Part shown: positions 22,851-34,309 of the stretch, piece after piece
Position numbering within the stretch: position 1 is the first letter of the stretch
How the letters are laid out: the number at the start of each line of letters is the position of its first letter
Source of the DNA: Dromiciops gliroides
Taxonomy: Eukaryota > Chordata > Mammalia > Microbiotheria > Microbiotheriidae
Reading direction: 5' to 3'
Assembly (NCBI RefSeq): GCF_019393635.1
Contig: NC_057864.1
Location: 480,435,617-480,499,616 of the forward strand
DNA length: 64,000 bases
Position numbers and translations under genes: made by a program
Notes under the pieces: generated by a model
What the model was told of the DNA's origin: nothing
Seen by the model: only the letters and a program-made list of their open reading frames with translations
Database searches by the model: none

Positions 22851-23700
22851 CTTTGGGCTTGGGCTGGCCACCTTATGTGAGATCATGATTAGTAGAGCTA
22901 GCTACTAATGGTAATTGTGGACTATGTTTCATCTCAGAGATGGGTCACTGTCCCAGTCTGGAATCTGTCTTTTGGCAAAGTCAAAGTAAATCGCTGTGCT
23001 GACTTTGGTAAGTCATGGAACCTCTCTGAGTTTCAATTCCACATCTTTAACATGATTCCTTCTGGGCCACAGTTAACAGAAACACAAGATACAGCCCAGC
23101 TACAGCTATGGTCCGGTTTCATCAGCTGCTTTTACAGGTGAGAGTCCTATGCCTTGTCAGGTACTGGAGCTGGAATTCCCACCCAGCCCACTGAAGGGCA
23201 CAGTCAGCTCTCCTTCCACTTTCCTATACCCCTCAGACGGGTACCCACTTCTTGGTCATCACATGCCCCATTTATGGAGAACTCAAGTTTCACAAAGCAA
23301 CTCTGGGAGCCAGCTAGTATAAGAACCCTCATCCCTCTTCTATAGATGAAGAAACAGGATCAGAGGGATTCACTTGGTCAGCATGGGCACCAGAATTCGG
23401 CACCAGTTCTGAGTCCAAGCTCATCACTCTTCCCATCACCCTGGGAGAGACAGTCTTTCTATTTCTCATTATCTCTGAATGTGCTGGGTTGGTAAAATGG
23501 GGAGACAGTCTGGGGAAATAAGCACACGTTCCTGATCCTGTATTTAAATTGTTGAGGGCCCCATGGCTACCCAGGCCACTGGCCACTCATAGGTAGGAGG
23601 GAATCTTTGTCATGCCCTACACTTTTGGTTGTTTATGCAGAAATGTTTTTAGTGTACAATTCAATGTCCTGGATGCCCTTAAGGCCTGTCAACAGTGAGG
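22851..23700. other. YEATS2 intron, unassigned
   Basis: MIR-like strings (GACTTTGGTAAGTCATGGAA near 23001, GAAGAAACAGGATCAGAGGG near 23347) suggest very old CORE-SINEs. No exon seen. Confidence 0.4.
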
Positions 23701-23730
23701 CAGGTTCCAGTTGCCATTTTGTTTGTCCTT

Positions 23731-23965
23731 CAGTTGGACTAGCTGTGTGATACTGGGCAAGTCACTTAACCCCAGTTGCCTTAAAAACATCCCAGGCCAT
23801 CTCCAGTCATCCTGATGTATATCTTGCCACTGGACCCAGACGGCTCTGGAGGAGAGTGAGGCTAGTGACCTTGCACAGGCCTCCCTCACTTCAATCCAAT
23901 TCATGGCAAGTCATGACATCACCCCTGTGTCATGGCCCTCTTTGAGAATGAAGGACAAACAGTAT
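23731..23965 (+). repeat. Long composite SINE, head-truncated
   Basis: Starts within the SINE core (CTAGCTGTGTGATACTGGGC) and continues into the ~190-bp tail (CAGGCCATCTCCAGTCATCC to TTTGAGAATGAAGGACAAAC) shared with 17810, 32297 and 46449. Confidence 0.8.
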
Positions 23966-24126
23966 TATTTTTATAAGAATAAAGAGGACTTTGACTGTCA
24001 GCAGTTTCTCCTGCTCTATCCTTCTACGAGCCAGACTGCCTTATTTCTAATCCAGCCTTAATAAGCGCAAGCCGAAGACTAAAACAAGAGGGAGACAAAA
24101 GCTTCTGGGTCTAGTTGTGTACTCAC

Positions 24127-24242
24127 TTTGACACATTGCCAACTACTATGGTTTTCTTCACAAAAAGTCTTGAAACGTCTTCTGAAGTGAGATCAGAATT
24201 CTGTTGGTTTGTTTTCCGGGAGCTGGCTCCACCAGCGGGGTC
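24127..24242 (-). CDS. YEATS2: YEATS2 coding exon 5 (entry to YEATS domain)
   Basis: 116 bases, acceptor TTTTTTTAG, donor GTGAGT (consensus). Encodes 38 codons and two bases: DPAGGASSRKTNQQNSDLTS, then EDVSRLFVKKTIVVGNVS and a split lysine. The end, RLFVKKTIVVGNVSK, is the start of the YEATS domain and agrees with human YEATS2 as I recall it. The first 14 residues are the least conserved part of the visible protein. Confidence 0.94.
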
Positions 24243-24746
24243 CTAAAAAAATCCACAACAGCTACTGAGAGATGTCCAACATCATCAGGGAGGCTGGGCG
24301 TGTAGGAGAAGAAGCACATCTCCCAAAACTCCCTCTCCAACCCAGATAGGAGTATAGGGGCATGCACTTTCCTATAACTGGAACAGAAGGCAATCTCCAC
24401 CCCCCCAATTTTTTTTTTTTAAAGCAGCATTTGTTAGGCCTCCAGGTGCCATCAATCTTTGCATGCAGTGGGGCTAGCACAGTGCCTTGTACCTGAAAAA
24501 TGCTCAGTAACTGAACTGAAGAGCACGTTAAAATGAGTGAGCAGCCAATAATAATGCACTTGAGACTTAATGGTATGGCTAAATACCTGATGTGATAAAA
24601 TAGTTTTCTTTTCTTTGAAATTAAAATATTTGCTTGCTCTCATTATTCTGCTAGATCTTTTCCACTGACCAAATGTTCCAGATAATCAAAATTATTTGAT
24701 CTTCTAGTATCATTTGACTACATAACTCTTTAAAAGATGTCATTAA

Positions 24747-24880
24747 GGGGGCGGCTAGGTGGTGCAGTGGATAAAGCACCAGCCCTGGATTCAGGAGTAC
24801 CTGAGTTCAAATCCAGCCTCAGACATTTGACACTTACCAGCTGTGTGACCCTGGGCAAGTCACTTAACCCCCATTGCCCC

Positions 24881-24912
<32 letters not shown>
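24747..24912 (+). repeat. Marsupial tRNA-derived SINE with long A tail
   Basis: GGGGGCGGCTAGGTGGTGCA head, complete body and an uninterrupted A run of about 31 bases (24883-24913). AAAAGATGTCA flanks it at 24732 and at the tail end. The long pure A tail indicates a recent insertion. Confidence 0.96.
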
Positions 24913-24915
<3 letters not shown>

Positions 24916-25249
24916 TGTCAATTTCAGTCTCCACTGGATTGGACCTCCACTGAGGACCACTGGAGGTCCTCAATCTTTTTGTGTCACACAGAACCCAATG
25001 AAAGTCAGGTAAAACCTAGGAACCCTTCTCAAAATGTTTCTCCCCAAATGAAGAAGAGTTTAGTGAAAAGAAAGATGCATTTTTTCCCACATTCAAGTCC
25101 ACACACTGCTAAAATCTATGCATGGATCTCTTTTGGGTCTATGGATTTCTTGTTAAGAAAACCGGATTAAGAACACAGAAAACATAACATGCAACTGGCA
25201 ACAATTATGAATTTGTTTTTGAAATAAACTCGTTAGAGACGTAAGAAGT

Positions 25250-25400
25250 ACAACAACAAGAACAAAAGGCCTGGTTCCAGTCTCATCACTACCATTTATG
25301 AGCTGTGTGACCTTGGGTAAGTCACCGAGTTCAATTTGGCCATTTAGAAAACAGAAATAATACTTTGCCCTCCTGACCTCCCAAGCTGGTTGTGAGGATC
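25250..25400 (+). repeat. MIR-class CORE-SINE remnant
   Basis: GAGCTGTGTGACCTTGGGTA and AGTCACCGAGTTCAATTTGG followed by CAAGCTGGTTGTGAGGATCC fit a MIR in plus orientation. Confidence 0.7.
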
Positions 25401-25859
25401 CATAGAGATCATTTATACAAAAGCACTTTGCCAATTTATCCAATGCAGGTAAACACAAGGACACAATGACAGAAAAGGGTCTATTTCAATTGCTTTTAGA
25501 AAATCAATCCCCACAGATCACTAAGAGCACCTCCCCCAGGTGCCAGCTGGAGCCAGGACAAGGGCAGAATTTCAGGCAGCGGCAGCCCCCCATCACACCG
25601 GCCGGCCTGGGCCCTGGGCCCTGGGCAGTGCTTCAGCCCGACACACCTGGCCTACAGTGAGGAACATCACGGGGCTCTGGTCTGACCAGGAGGGGCTTTC
25701 CCTCTTTAGATGTAGGACTCTGTGTCCTTCTATTAAAAGAAACAACGTCTTGCATAATTTGATCCCTAGAAATCTGGGATACGGAAAGGCCTGCCAAGTT
25801 CATCCGTAACTGCCCTCGGCCTTTGTTTCTCCCCCACCCCGTTTAGTCCTTAGCCTCAC

Positions 25860-26108
25860 CCGCCCGGTATTTCTTCCAGGCCTCTGAGGCTCCACAGTGT
25901 TGGACAATCTCCCCTCCAGGTCCAGGTTGCTGCTATTGTCTTTGTCAGATGAGAAGTCGTTGTGCTGAGATAAAGAATCACTTTCTGAACAGTTAACAGA
26001 CGGTGTTTCTGATCTCTGATTAGCAGGAGAGGATGGCCTTGACGGAGATTCCAAAAATTTCTTGATAGCAGGATGATTGAAAACCATGGTGTCATAGGTC
26101 TTTGATCC
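25860..26108 (-). CDS. YEATS2: YEATS2 coding exon 4 (serine-rich linker)
   Basis: 249 bases (83 codons, phase 0 at both ends) between TTTGCAG acceptor and GTGAGG donor. It starts GSKTYDTMVFNHPAIKKFLE, continues with a serine-rich stretch (SPSRPSSPANQRSETPSVNC and further) and ends RPGRNTGR. The conserved block MVFNHPAIKKFLESPSR is characteristic of YEATS2 and lies between the coiled coil and the YEATS domain. The low-complexity acidic/serine part is likely disordered (inference). Confidence 0.96.
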
Positions 26109-27555
26109 CTGCAAAAGCAAAAAGCCAAAACCCCATATGCTTTTAACTAGGTCCAAGAAAGTAAGTGTATGTTAACATGGTCATATGGCAGAACTGAAAG
26201 AAAAGTACACAAGAACAACTGTAACCCATTTAAATAAAATCTGACAGCATTAAACAGAAAGAAATGGGAATATTAATCATAATAGAAAGTTCCCTTGCAA
26301 TCATGAGCTCCACAGATACATTAAAATCTGTTTACAAATTTCTAACTACTGGCTACTCCTTCATGCTGTCAGCTGGAGCTAAAGGACTTTAAGCCAGAAA
26401 GTTGGGCATTGTTCCCAGCCATGTGAGCATCAAATTATATTCTCGATGCCTAGGAAATTGACTGGATTTTTAAAAACTTCAGTTTCTTCAAGGCAGCCCC
26501 AGGAATGGCATCATCTCCGATACCTCAAGGTCACACTGAATGACAAAGACCTGAAGGTCACCTGGTCAATGCTCCCTTTAAAAAAACCAACAATGGTCAC
26601 CCTCACCATGACCTTTCCCCCATCCCTGGGGTCACTCTTGGACTGGCAGTGGACAGAGGCAGGCAAGTTAATGTTTATCTTAATTGAAATAAAGCTGGTT
26701 GGCCTCAACACAAATGTGAGGACATTTAGATAATTGAAATGACAATCTAGAAGGAACACTTCTCTTTCAGCAGAATCCTGTTTCCTTGGCAACAAACCCA
26801 TAAAAATAAAATCTCCATAAATAGTGTCAAAAAGAAAGAAAGAAAAGGAAAGGAGGGGAGGGTTATTATTTCACAATATGAACGTTTCCAGAACTCTAAG
26901 TGGGAGCCCAGAGAGCCTTGTTTTGTCGGCTTATTTGTCAAAAACAAACTTAAGGCTTACAAACAGGGCCAAGCTGTCAGAACCACAATTTTCATTCCCT
27001 AGCAGGATAAGCTCAATCAAGCAAAGACTTGTTTCAGATGCAAACTGTTCTTACATCCCACTTAATATCTCCTAGGAGGGAAATGATGAGGAGAGGCCCG
27101 ACACACTGGAGATCAGAGGGAGAAGCTTAGGATTTTAGATGCATCTGTCTCCCCCCTCCCCCTTAAAGGACAGGAGATAGACCAGCATGAAGTCTGAGTA
27201 TACATTCACCAAACAAAGTCAGGAGAAAGAAGAAAGAGTCAAGAGGCCTCTTTGGAAACATTCCTCTCCAAGAGGGCTGTTCTTAACTTTGTGTCTCCAT
27301 CCCGACCATGACAGTTTACGTAGATAAGGTACATAACACGTGGCTGTGGAATGGAGAGCTATCTCCATGGATGGAGAATGAGCAAAGCTTTTCCTGGGTG
27401 TCCTCTGCACTGAGCCCACGGCCTAGCATATAGTGAGGGCTGACTGATGGAAGCAAGTAAGCTGCAGTTCCACTTGGGAGCCCCAAATGACCACACAATC
27501 CAAGCAATGTCAGAAGGTGAGACTCTCCCCCTCTCCCTGAGGCCAGGGAGCTTAC
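26109..27555. other. YEATS2 intron between exons 3 and 4, unassigned
   Basis: About 1.4 kb. No SINE of the common family. A purine-rich stretch (GAAAGAAAGAAAAGGAAAGG) lies at 26830-26858. Nothing else recognised. Confidence 0.4.
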
Positions 27556-27648
27556 CTCAGAAGCTTTGAAAAGACCGGCAGAAGCGTAGTAGTTTGCCAC
27601 AATGCAAGCTCGAAGTTTATCCATCATCCTTCGGGCCTCAATCAGTCG
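27556..27648 (-). CDS. YEATS2: YEATS2 coding exon 3 (coiled coil, second half)
   Basis: 93 bases (31 codons, phase 0) between a T(n)AG acceptor and GTAAGC donor: RLIEARRMMDKLRACIVANY then YASAGLFKASE. The charged heptad-like pattern continues the helix of the previous exon. Only 106 bases of intron separate it from exon 2. The sequence is almost identical to the human protein from memory. Confidence 0.96.
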
Positions 27649-27754
27649 CTAAAAAAAAAAAAAATTAATGTTTATTTCTTTAAAAAGAGTGACAGGAGTA
27701 AACAACATAGAACTTTCCCACCCACCCCGGACGAAGGGCACTCTTGCTTTATAC

Positions 27755-27852
27755 CTGATCTATGACTTCAATTTCATGCTCCTTGTTTTTCATTTCGACA
27801 GCAAACTGCTCCTTAATAATCGTTTCAATCTTCTGCACGGCAGCGTCTCGAG
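27755..27852 (-). CDS. YEATS2: YEATS2 coding exon 2 (coiled coil, first half)
   Basis: 98 bases between a TGGACAG acceptor and GTATAA donor. Two bases complete an alanine codon, then 32 codons: RDAAVQKIETIIKEQFAVEM, then KNKEHEIEVIDQ. It is predicted to be a long helix or coiled coil, and is highly conserved in YEATS2. Confidence 0.96.
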
Positions 27853-28046
27853 CTGTCCACAGAACAAAACCAGAACAACAGTTAAACAATTCTGGTTCCT
27901 CAAAGACTCCCTGGGTCCAACTCTGGAAGCACCAAGAAGGAGGCTATTCAGGCTCTGCAGCAAACATTTCTTAGCCATCACCCAAGAAGCGGGAAGCACA
28001 GCCCTGTTAAGGCTAAAATTCTAGCTAGTCTGTCTAAAATATCTAA

Positions 28047-28361
28047 TGAGGGGTCGCCAATAAATTACAAGCTTTAGCAAGAGTTAGGTTTTTAAGCATT
28101 TATTAAGGAGAATAAGAATTTGGTAAAGAGAGAGAGAAAGGCCTAGATTTCTATCTATTAAAGGGAGAGCACATTTCTAGCTCCCTTCTCCGCCAGCGTC
28201 CAGAGGAAAGAGCGCGAGAGTGAGCGCCAGTCTCTTCCTTCCTCCTCCCACTAGCCCGCGTCACTTCCTGACTCCTGGTCTTGCCCTCAAAGACCTTCCC
28301 TTCATGGGCAGAACTCCTCTACAGTAAGTATCCAGCAGGTGGCGTTATTCCAATCGTTACA
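28047..28361 (-). mobile_element. Solo LTR of an endogenous retrovirus (probable)
   Basis: On the minus strand it begins TGTAACGATTGGAATAACGC and ends GGCGACCCCTCA, giving TG...CA ends. It is GC-rich in the middle, with CpGs (28190-28260), and has an AATAAA signal (plus-strand complement at 28099-28104) before the end. Length is about 315 bp. No viral genes flank it, so it is a solo LTR in YEATS2 intron 2, in the same orientation as the gene. I do not see a clear target duplication, which leaves the boundaries uncertain. Confidence 0.6.
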
Positions 28362-28674
28362 GCCCAATGGACAGGTTAAGGCCTGTGCTTCAGGCTGGTG
28401 GCGCTTAGACTAACATCCTTGGGCAGACAGAATTTTCTCTTTGAAATGCAACTAGGCTTGTTTTTGTTTTAACCTGCATTCAGATGACAGTGGGAGCTCT
28501 AAATACTGTTCAATGACTTTATTAATCTGTCTGACTTTACGATCCTTTCTCTTCCTTCTAAATGTATTCCATATCTCTTTCTAAATCAAATTCAGATAAA
28601 TTATTTTGTGATTTGGGGAAGCAAATTTTGCCTATCACTTCAGCTATTATGTAAGCCGGGATGATGCAAAACTC

Positions 28675-28800
28675 TAGTTGAGATCATGACTCTAAGTCAG
28701 CTGTTCTCAATTAGCTAGATAACCTTGAGCGAGTTAATCTTCCTGGGCCTTAGCATCCTCCCTTTGTAAAAATCAGGGAAAGGACTAGATATTGCGTAGC
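28675..28800 (+). repeat. MIR-class CORE-SINE remnant
   Basis: CAATTAGCTAGATAACCTTG, GAGCGAGTTAATCTTCCTGG and GCCTTAGCATCCTCC match the MIR core order with strong divergence. Confidence 0.55.
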
Positions 28801-29118
28801 TAAGGTCCACAGTCCATTTCACCTAAGATTTTCTGGCTACAACGACCTGGAAGCCACAGAACACCGTCCTGGATGCTAAGATCTCCACTGGCCTGCTGGA
28901 TTCCATTCCCACCCCTGCCTGCAGCCCATCCCCCACCACCCCATTGCTTGACTGTCACCGTAATGTCTGAGCCTCGGTTTCCTCCGATGTAAAACGAGCC
29001 TTAGATCGGCTTGAGACCCTCAGTCTATGGGGAAGCATTCGAGTCAGCTTCCCACAAAGCCAATTCTAGTCAGGTGAGGGTGAGAGCCAAGAACCTCCAG
29101 TGACCCCGAGAGCGCTAC

Positions 29119-29240
29119 CTGAGTCCTCCAGGGCTCGATGCCGCTTGTTTGGGGGCGCCACAGAAATGTCCTCATAGTCGGGGTCATTCTCTTTGAGCGT
29201 CCGTTTGATTGCAGACATGACGACCCACAGCAGTTCCTCA
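29119..29240 (-). CDS. YEATS2: YEATS2 first coding exon, start codon at 29218-29216
   Basis: Acceptor CTCTCTGCACAG at the high end, donor CAG/GTAGCG at the low end. 22 bases of 5' UTR precede the ATG; the coding part is 100 bases. It encodes MSAIKRTLKENDPDYEDISV, then APPNKRHRALEDS plus one base. The start agrees with the human YEATS2 start (MS-IKRT-KE-DPDYED), which is why it is chosen over the in-frame upstream ATG, which lies in intron before the acceptor. NKRHR is a basic cluster that may serve nuclear import (inference). The acceptor implies at least one upstream non-coding exon. Confidence 0.95.
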
Positions 29241-29507
29241 CTGTGCAGAGAGAAGGGAACCCGCCCTTCAGAACAGGCCCACAAGGAGGGCCAAAGAGCC
29301 AGCTCTCACCATGCTCTCGCCCCCCAGGAGGGTCTCTCTCCCAGAGACCACGTTCCCACACCTAGAACACGGTCTCGTGCTGTCCCAAGGTGGGCCAAAG
29401 ACTCCGGTAGAGGCTTTTCAGTCAGTGCTCAACTCCCCCACTGCCAGCCAAGGAAAAGAAGCAGGTGGCACAGACAAGCCTATCTCTGTCTTAGAACAGG
29501 CCTGGGA

Positions 29508-29670
29508 GGGGCAGCTAGGTGGCGCAGTGGATAGAGCACCGGCCCTGGAGTCAGGAGTACCTGAGTTCAAATCCGGCCTCAGACACTTAACACACACTTA
29601 CTAGCTGTGTGACCCTGGGCAAGTCACTTAACCCCAATTGCCTCATAAAAAAAAAAAAAAAAAAAAAAAA
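29508..29670 (+). repeat. Marsupial tRNA-derived SINE, perfect 14-bp target duplication
   Basis: GGGGCAGCTAGGTGGCGCAG head, full body and an A run of about 24. AGAACAGGCCTGGG flanks it at 29493-29506 and 29670-29683. It lies within YEATS2 intron 1, antisense to the gene. Confidence 0.97.
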
Positions 29671-30084
29671 GAACAGGCCTGGGGATGCTGGGAATCTAAC
29701 AGAAATGGTCTCCGCCTTGCCTTATTCCAGACTTCAGAAGGAGCTCGAGTCTCTTCTGAGTTCTCCTGAACACCTAGGGAATGCCAGGGGGAACGAAAGA
29801 AAGGAAAGAGGGAGAAAGAGAGAAAAGAATTGGGGGGGAGGGGGCACAAGCATTCTTGAGTTTCCTGAAAGGTTTTTAATATCCCTCTGCCTTTCACTAA
29901 ACATTTAAGATATGTCTGGTATTTAGGTGTCTCCTAGAACTGAAAGTGGAAAGTACCTTTTAACCTCTGGTGAACATGAAAAATGCAGAAACAGGAGAGA
30001 TGCAGGGAGAGATCTAGGCCATAAAACAACAAAAGATATCAATAAAATCTACATTTTAAAAAAGAGCAGCAGGAATCAGGCAAC

Positions 30085-30190
30085 TTGGAGCCTAGTTCTG
30101 TCACTAACTAGCTGTGCAGCCTTGGGCAAATCCCTTCACTTCTTGGGAGCTCACTTTCCTCATCTGTAAGATGAAGAGGTTGGACCAAAC
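30085..30190 (+). repeat. MIR-class CORE-SINE remnant
   Basis: CTAGTTCTGTCACTAACTAG, GCAGCCTTGGGCAAATCCCT and CCTCATCTGTAAGATGAAGA in MIR order. Confidence 0.8.
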
Positions 30191-30589
30191 CAGGGGCGCT
30201 TAACCCGGGTTCCATAAACTTATTTTTGGAAAAAATAATTTTCATAACTATTTCAATATAATGGGTTTCCTTTTGAATTCTTTGTATTATATATATTTAA
30301 AACATTAGTCTGAAGCAGAGGTAGGAGAGAAAATATTAAATTATATCAAAACAGAAATAGAAAAAACCAAAATAATTCTTAAAAGCAGAAAGTGAGCTCC
30401 TTGAAGGCAGGAGCTGTCTGGCTTGCTTGTATTTGTAGCCTCAAAGCTTAGGACAGAGGCTGGCACATAGTAGGAATGCTTTTCTCTCTCTACCTAACCT
30501 CTCCTTACACCCCCCCAAAAAACCCCATACTTTGCTGGGAAAGGGTTAGCTTCATTGGTCTTCCAAAGGGGTCTATGATAAAAATAGAA

Positions 30590-30720
30590 AATGGATTATG
30601 TGTAATAAACAAAATATTATATACAATATAATATGTAAATATAATATACCATATATGATCATTTAAATATCATGTGTATATATAAAATTTATAAAAATAT
30701 AAAATACATAAAAAGGTAAA
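30590..30720. repeat. AT-rich low-complexity block
   Basis: About 130 bp of almost pure A/T with repeated ATATAATAT and TATAAAAT units. No terminal-repeat or coding signal. Confidence 0.8.
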
Positions 30721-30904
30721 GAGATAAAAAGAGCCCCTGGACTAAATGATCTGTAAGACCCATGCTGTCCATTACTTCTATTCCATCATCTTAACAAAAA
30801 GGATATTATGGAAAACATCCTGATCCTCTGGCAAAATGAATACACACTGTACCCATGGCATCTGCCTAATCTACCAACCGAGTAACCCTATGAAAAAAAG
30901 ACAG

Positions 30905-31200
30905 CATGGTCTGCAATTGAATTCAACAAATACCTGTTGATAAAGTACCTACTATGGTCCAGGGTGCTAGAAATACAAAGATGAAAAGCTGCCCAAGCCC
31001 TGCCCTCATGGGGTTTGCAATCCCCACAGAGACTTTATGCCACTGACACAATTACACAAAGTTGAATATAAAAGGAAGAAAGAGACAAAAATGTTTTAGG
31101 AAAATCAGAGAAGAATGAACATATTTTCATGGGGGGAGGGAGCTGACAGGAAGTAGCCTTCAGCTGGGCAGTGAAGACAGAATCCCAGGCTTTAGTGCCA
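30905..31200 (-). repeat. L2/CR1-clade LINE 3' fragment
   Basis: AATACCTGTTGATAAAGTAC, CCAGGGTGCTAGAAATACAA and CTGCCCTCATGGGGTTTGCA match the antisense L2-type 3' end. Confidence 0.65.
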
Positions 31201-32296
31201 GAACTACTGCAAGTCCAAGCAATTCCTCCAGATAGTACAGCATGTCTAAAAAGTGGTTATCCAGCCTTATCTGAAGACCCCCAATGAGGGGGAAAGCCTG
31301 ACTTCCTGAGGCAGACGATTTCACTTTAAGATAGTTCAAGATGTTAGGAAATGTTCCCTTACATAAAGCCTGTCCTTCTCACTGAACTTCTACCCATTTT
31401 GCCCTCTGGAGTCAAGGAGAAGCCTAATCCTTCTTCTCCACACACATGAAGACAACCTTAACTCCCACCCTCAGTCTTCTCTTCTCCAAACCCAACACCC
31501 TCAATTACCTCAGCACACACACCCCTGAAGATCCTTCATCGCTATCAATGTCCTTGACCTAGAGACCAGGGCTCTTACTGCACCCCAAAACTGCACTCTC
31601 CTTTTTTGGTTTCCATACCACACTACTGAATCAGCCTGAGCTTACAGGCCACTAAAACTTCCAAATCTTTTCCCCCCAAATGCTGTCTAATTATGTTCTC
31701 TCCAGCTTGTACTTGTGAGGTCAATTTTTTTTAACCCAAGTGTACACAAGGAAATTGAATTCAGCACAATGTTCCAACCCATCATGCTCTTTCTGGATCT
31801 AGTCCAAAGATCATTCTCCTCTGAAAAGAAAACAAAAACAAATTAAAAATCAAGGCACTCTGCCCTCTCTCTGTTGTCAGTTATAATTATTCCTCTCATA
31901 TGTAATTCTCCTCTTTCCCCCAATAACCATGTTTTCCCTAGCCAGTCTCAGTGGATTCTGAGATGGAGTGGTGCAGACCCTATTCTTACAGGGCAGGACC
32001 GTGCTTGTAGATTCATTATGTCACCTGCCTTTGCTTCTATCTCCGTACATGTCTTTAAAAGATCTAAGTTGGGTGGTGAGTTCCCATTCATAATATTCTC
32101 TTGACAACTCCCCATATTCTTCCTTATTGGAATTATTTCTCTTGGGAAAGAATTTCAGCAGAGGAAATGATAATTTACAAGGCCCCTTTAAGCTTTAAAT
32201 TCTATGATGCTCTGCTAAGTGTGAGTAGGGAGGAGGGGACAGAAAAAACCAGGCTCTCCCTCGAGGCCACCACCTCTGATTTGTGTCCACTCCTCC

Positions 32297-32490
32297 TTCT
32301 TGTTTGTCTTTCATTCTCGAAGAGGACATGGACATCTCGGTGATATCATGATTCGCAGTGAATTGGAATTAAGTGAGGGAGGGCTCTGCAGGTTCACCAG
32401 CCTCACTCTCTCCTCCAGAGCCATCTGGGTCTAGTGTGTCAAGATATACATCAGGACAACTGGAGATGGCTCTGATGTTTGAGGCAATCT
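32297..32490 (-). repeat. Long composite SINE, tail part only
   Basis: CTTTCATTCTCGAAGAGGAC to ACTGGAGATGGCTCTGATG is the tail of the composite SINE family described at 17810. The tRNA-like head is missing. Confidence 0.75.
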
Positions 32491-32689
32491 GGGGTAGATT
32501 TCTTTCAGAATTATTTAAGTCAAATTTGTGTATGCAAATTTACTTGAAGCAAGAACTCTCTGTGCTGTCTGGTTCATCTTTGGTACAAAAAAGCCATGGT
32601 GGACAACCTCCTGATGGGAAGTACCTGTGAACCTCGGTCTCCTCATTCTTAAAAAAGGGATCTAGATAAAGCAAGGCTAAAAGTGGAAA

Positions 32690-32845
32690 AGACCTGAATA
32701 CTAACTAGGCACTTACTTGTGTGACCTCAGGCAAGATGCTAAAAGGACCCACCATTGAGGGTGGTAGTAAGGGCTAAAAGAGATTTGTAAAGCACTTAGC
32801 ATAGTGCCTGGCACATAGTAAGTGGATACTCAATAAATGCACCTC
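32690..32845 (+). repeat. MIR-class CORE-SINE remnant
   Basis: TTGTGTGACCTCAGGCAAGA, AAAGCACTTAGCATAGTGCC and TGGCACATAGTAAGTGG in order. Confidence 0.75.
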
Positions 32846-32854
32846 ATAGGAAAA

Positions 32855-33190
32855 GAAGGGGCCTGGCTTTGAGGACATTTAGATGTCAAACAGAGGAGTT
32901 TATATTTGATCCTATAGGTTCTAGGGAACCAATGGAGTTTATTTTAGGGGGGACTGGGGAGACACAAATAGTACAATCATGCCTGAGCTATAGAAAAATC
33001 ACTTCGACAGCTTATGGAGGATGGCATGGAATGGGGAGAGGTTTGAAGTAGAGACCAGTCGGGAGACTATTGTAACCATTTCATTGAGGGGTCGACGGGG
33101 AGGGAAATGGTCTAGTCAGTGGAGAAAAGGGGGCTGAATGTTAGAGATACTGTCTATGGAAGTAGAATTGACAAAACTAAGGGGCACAAG
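32855..33190 (-). repeat. L2/CR1-clade LINE fragment
   Basis: TATATTTGATCCTATAGGTT, GAACCAATGGAGTTTATTTT and GGGAGACTATTGTAACCATT follow the antisense order of L2-type ORF2 3' sequence. Decayed. Confidence 0.65.
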
Positions 33191-33753
33191 CGCTCAGAGC
33201 CAAGCAACAGCCTGGAACTCAAGAGAACAAGGCATTCTGCCGCTGTTGCCTATGGGGAAGCCCAAAGATAGTTACTGTAAACATTCGATAATAAGCCCTT
33301 AGAAACACTAGGCAAAACACAAACAGGTTTAAAAAGCAGACAGTAAAAATCCACCCCAAACAGCTCATTCCCCACGTAGTCGTTGCCACAAAAGTGGGGA
33401 AATAACCACCCTGGAGGCTCAGGGAGCACTATCCTGGGGCCACTTCTTGGATCAATGTATCACAATTCGTAGCCAAGTAAGTCTCCTGCCATCTTATGAT
33501 CTGATCTGATCTCTACCTGAAAGATTCTCGGAGCACCCGGAGTCTCACTTGGAACCATGGACATGGGGTCAACTAGCACTAACACCTCCTCCCCAGTAGA
33601 GTTCGCCTATATTGCCAGAGAGTTGAGAACTCCCAAGAAGTCAGATCAACCACTACAGTTCTAAAAGTGGCCCTTCTTCACTGCCATTCACCATAGAGCT
33701 GACTTTCTTTTTCATCGGTTCCTCAGTAAACCATCTGAAAGCCAGTTACTGAG

Positions 33754-33779
33754 AGATTAGATTAGATTAGATTAGATTA
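33754..33779. repeat. (AGATT)n pentanucleotide microsatellite
   Basis: About five uninterrupted AGATT units. Confidence 0.9.
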
Positions 33780-33957
33780 ATTAAATCCATCATCTCCCTG
33801 GTGTGGGACTAGTGTAGCTACAGGTTGCAACCCATACTTTCTCATTCTGTACTATTCTTGCCCCCAGAATAGAGTAAAAATTCAATTACAACTACTTATA
33901 TTAGAAAACCTTTTCCAACCTGGGTCTGTTTCTTTGGAGTATCCTCTGTCATTAGTT

Positions 33958-34045
33958 TTGTTTTTGTTTGTTTTTTTTTGCAGGGCAGCGAGGGTTAAGT
34001 GACTTGCCCAGGGTGACACAGCTAGCTGCCCTGGCCGTTAGTTTT
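33958..34045 (-). repeat. Internally deleted marsupial SINE
   Basis: A T/G-rich tail, then GGCAGCGAGGGTTAAGTGAC, TTGCCCAGGGTGACACAGCT and directly AGCTGCCCTGG: the middle of the element is missing, with the join at a shared AGCT. Confidence 0.8.
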
Positions 34046-34114
34046 TACACTCCCTTTCAGCATGAAAGCAAAGATCTGTTGATATTTCTACCTCATCAAA
34101 AGCCTCTCAGTTTA

Positions 34115-34262
34115 GGGGCAGCTAGGTGGCACAGTGGATAAAACACTGGCCCTGGATTCAGGAGGACCTGAGTTCAAATCCGACCTCAGACACTGAACAC
34201 TTAACTAGCAGTGTGACCCTAGGCAAGTCACTTAACCCCAATTGCCTCACCAAAAAAAAAAA
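34115..34262 (+). repeat. Marsupial tRNA-derived SINE, 17-bp target duplication
   Basis: GGGGCAGCTAGGTGGCACAG head, full body, A tail. AAAAGCCTCTCAGTTTA occurs on both sides (34098-34114 and from about 34262). Confidence 0.96.
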
Positions 34263-34309
34263 AAAGCCTCTCAGTTTAGATTCTTAATTTAAGGATGAGT
34301 TCTTTCTCT

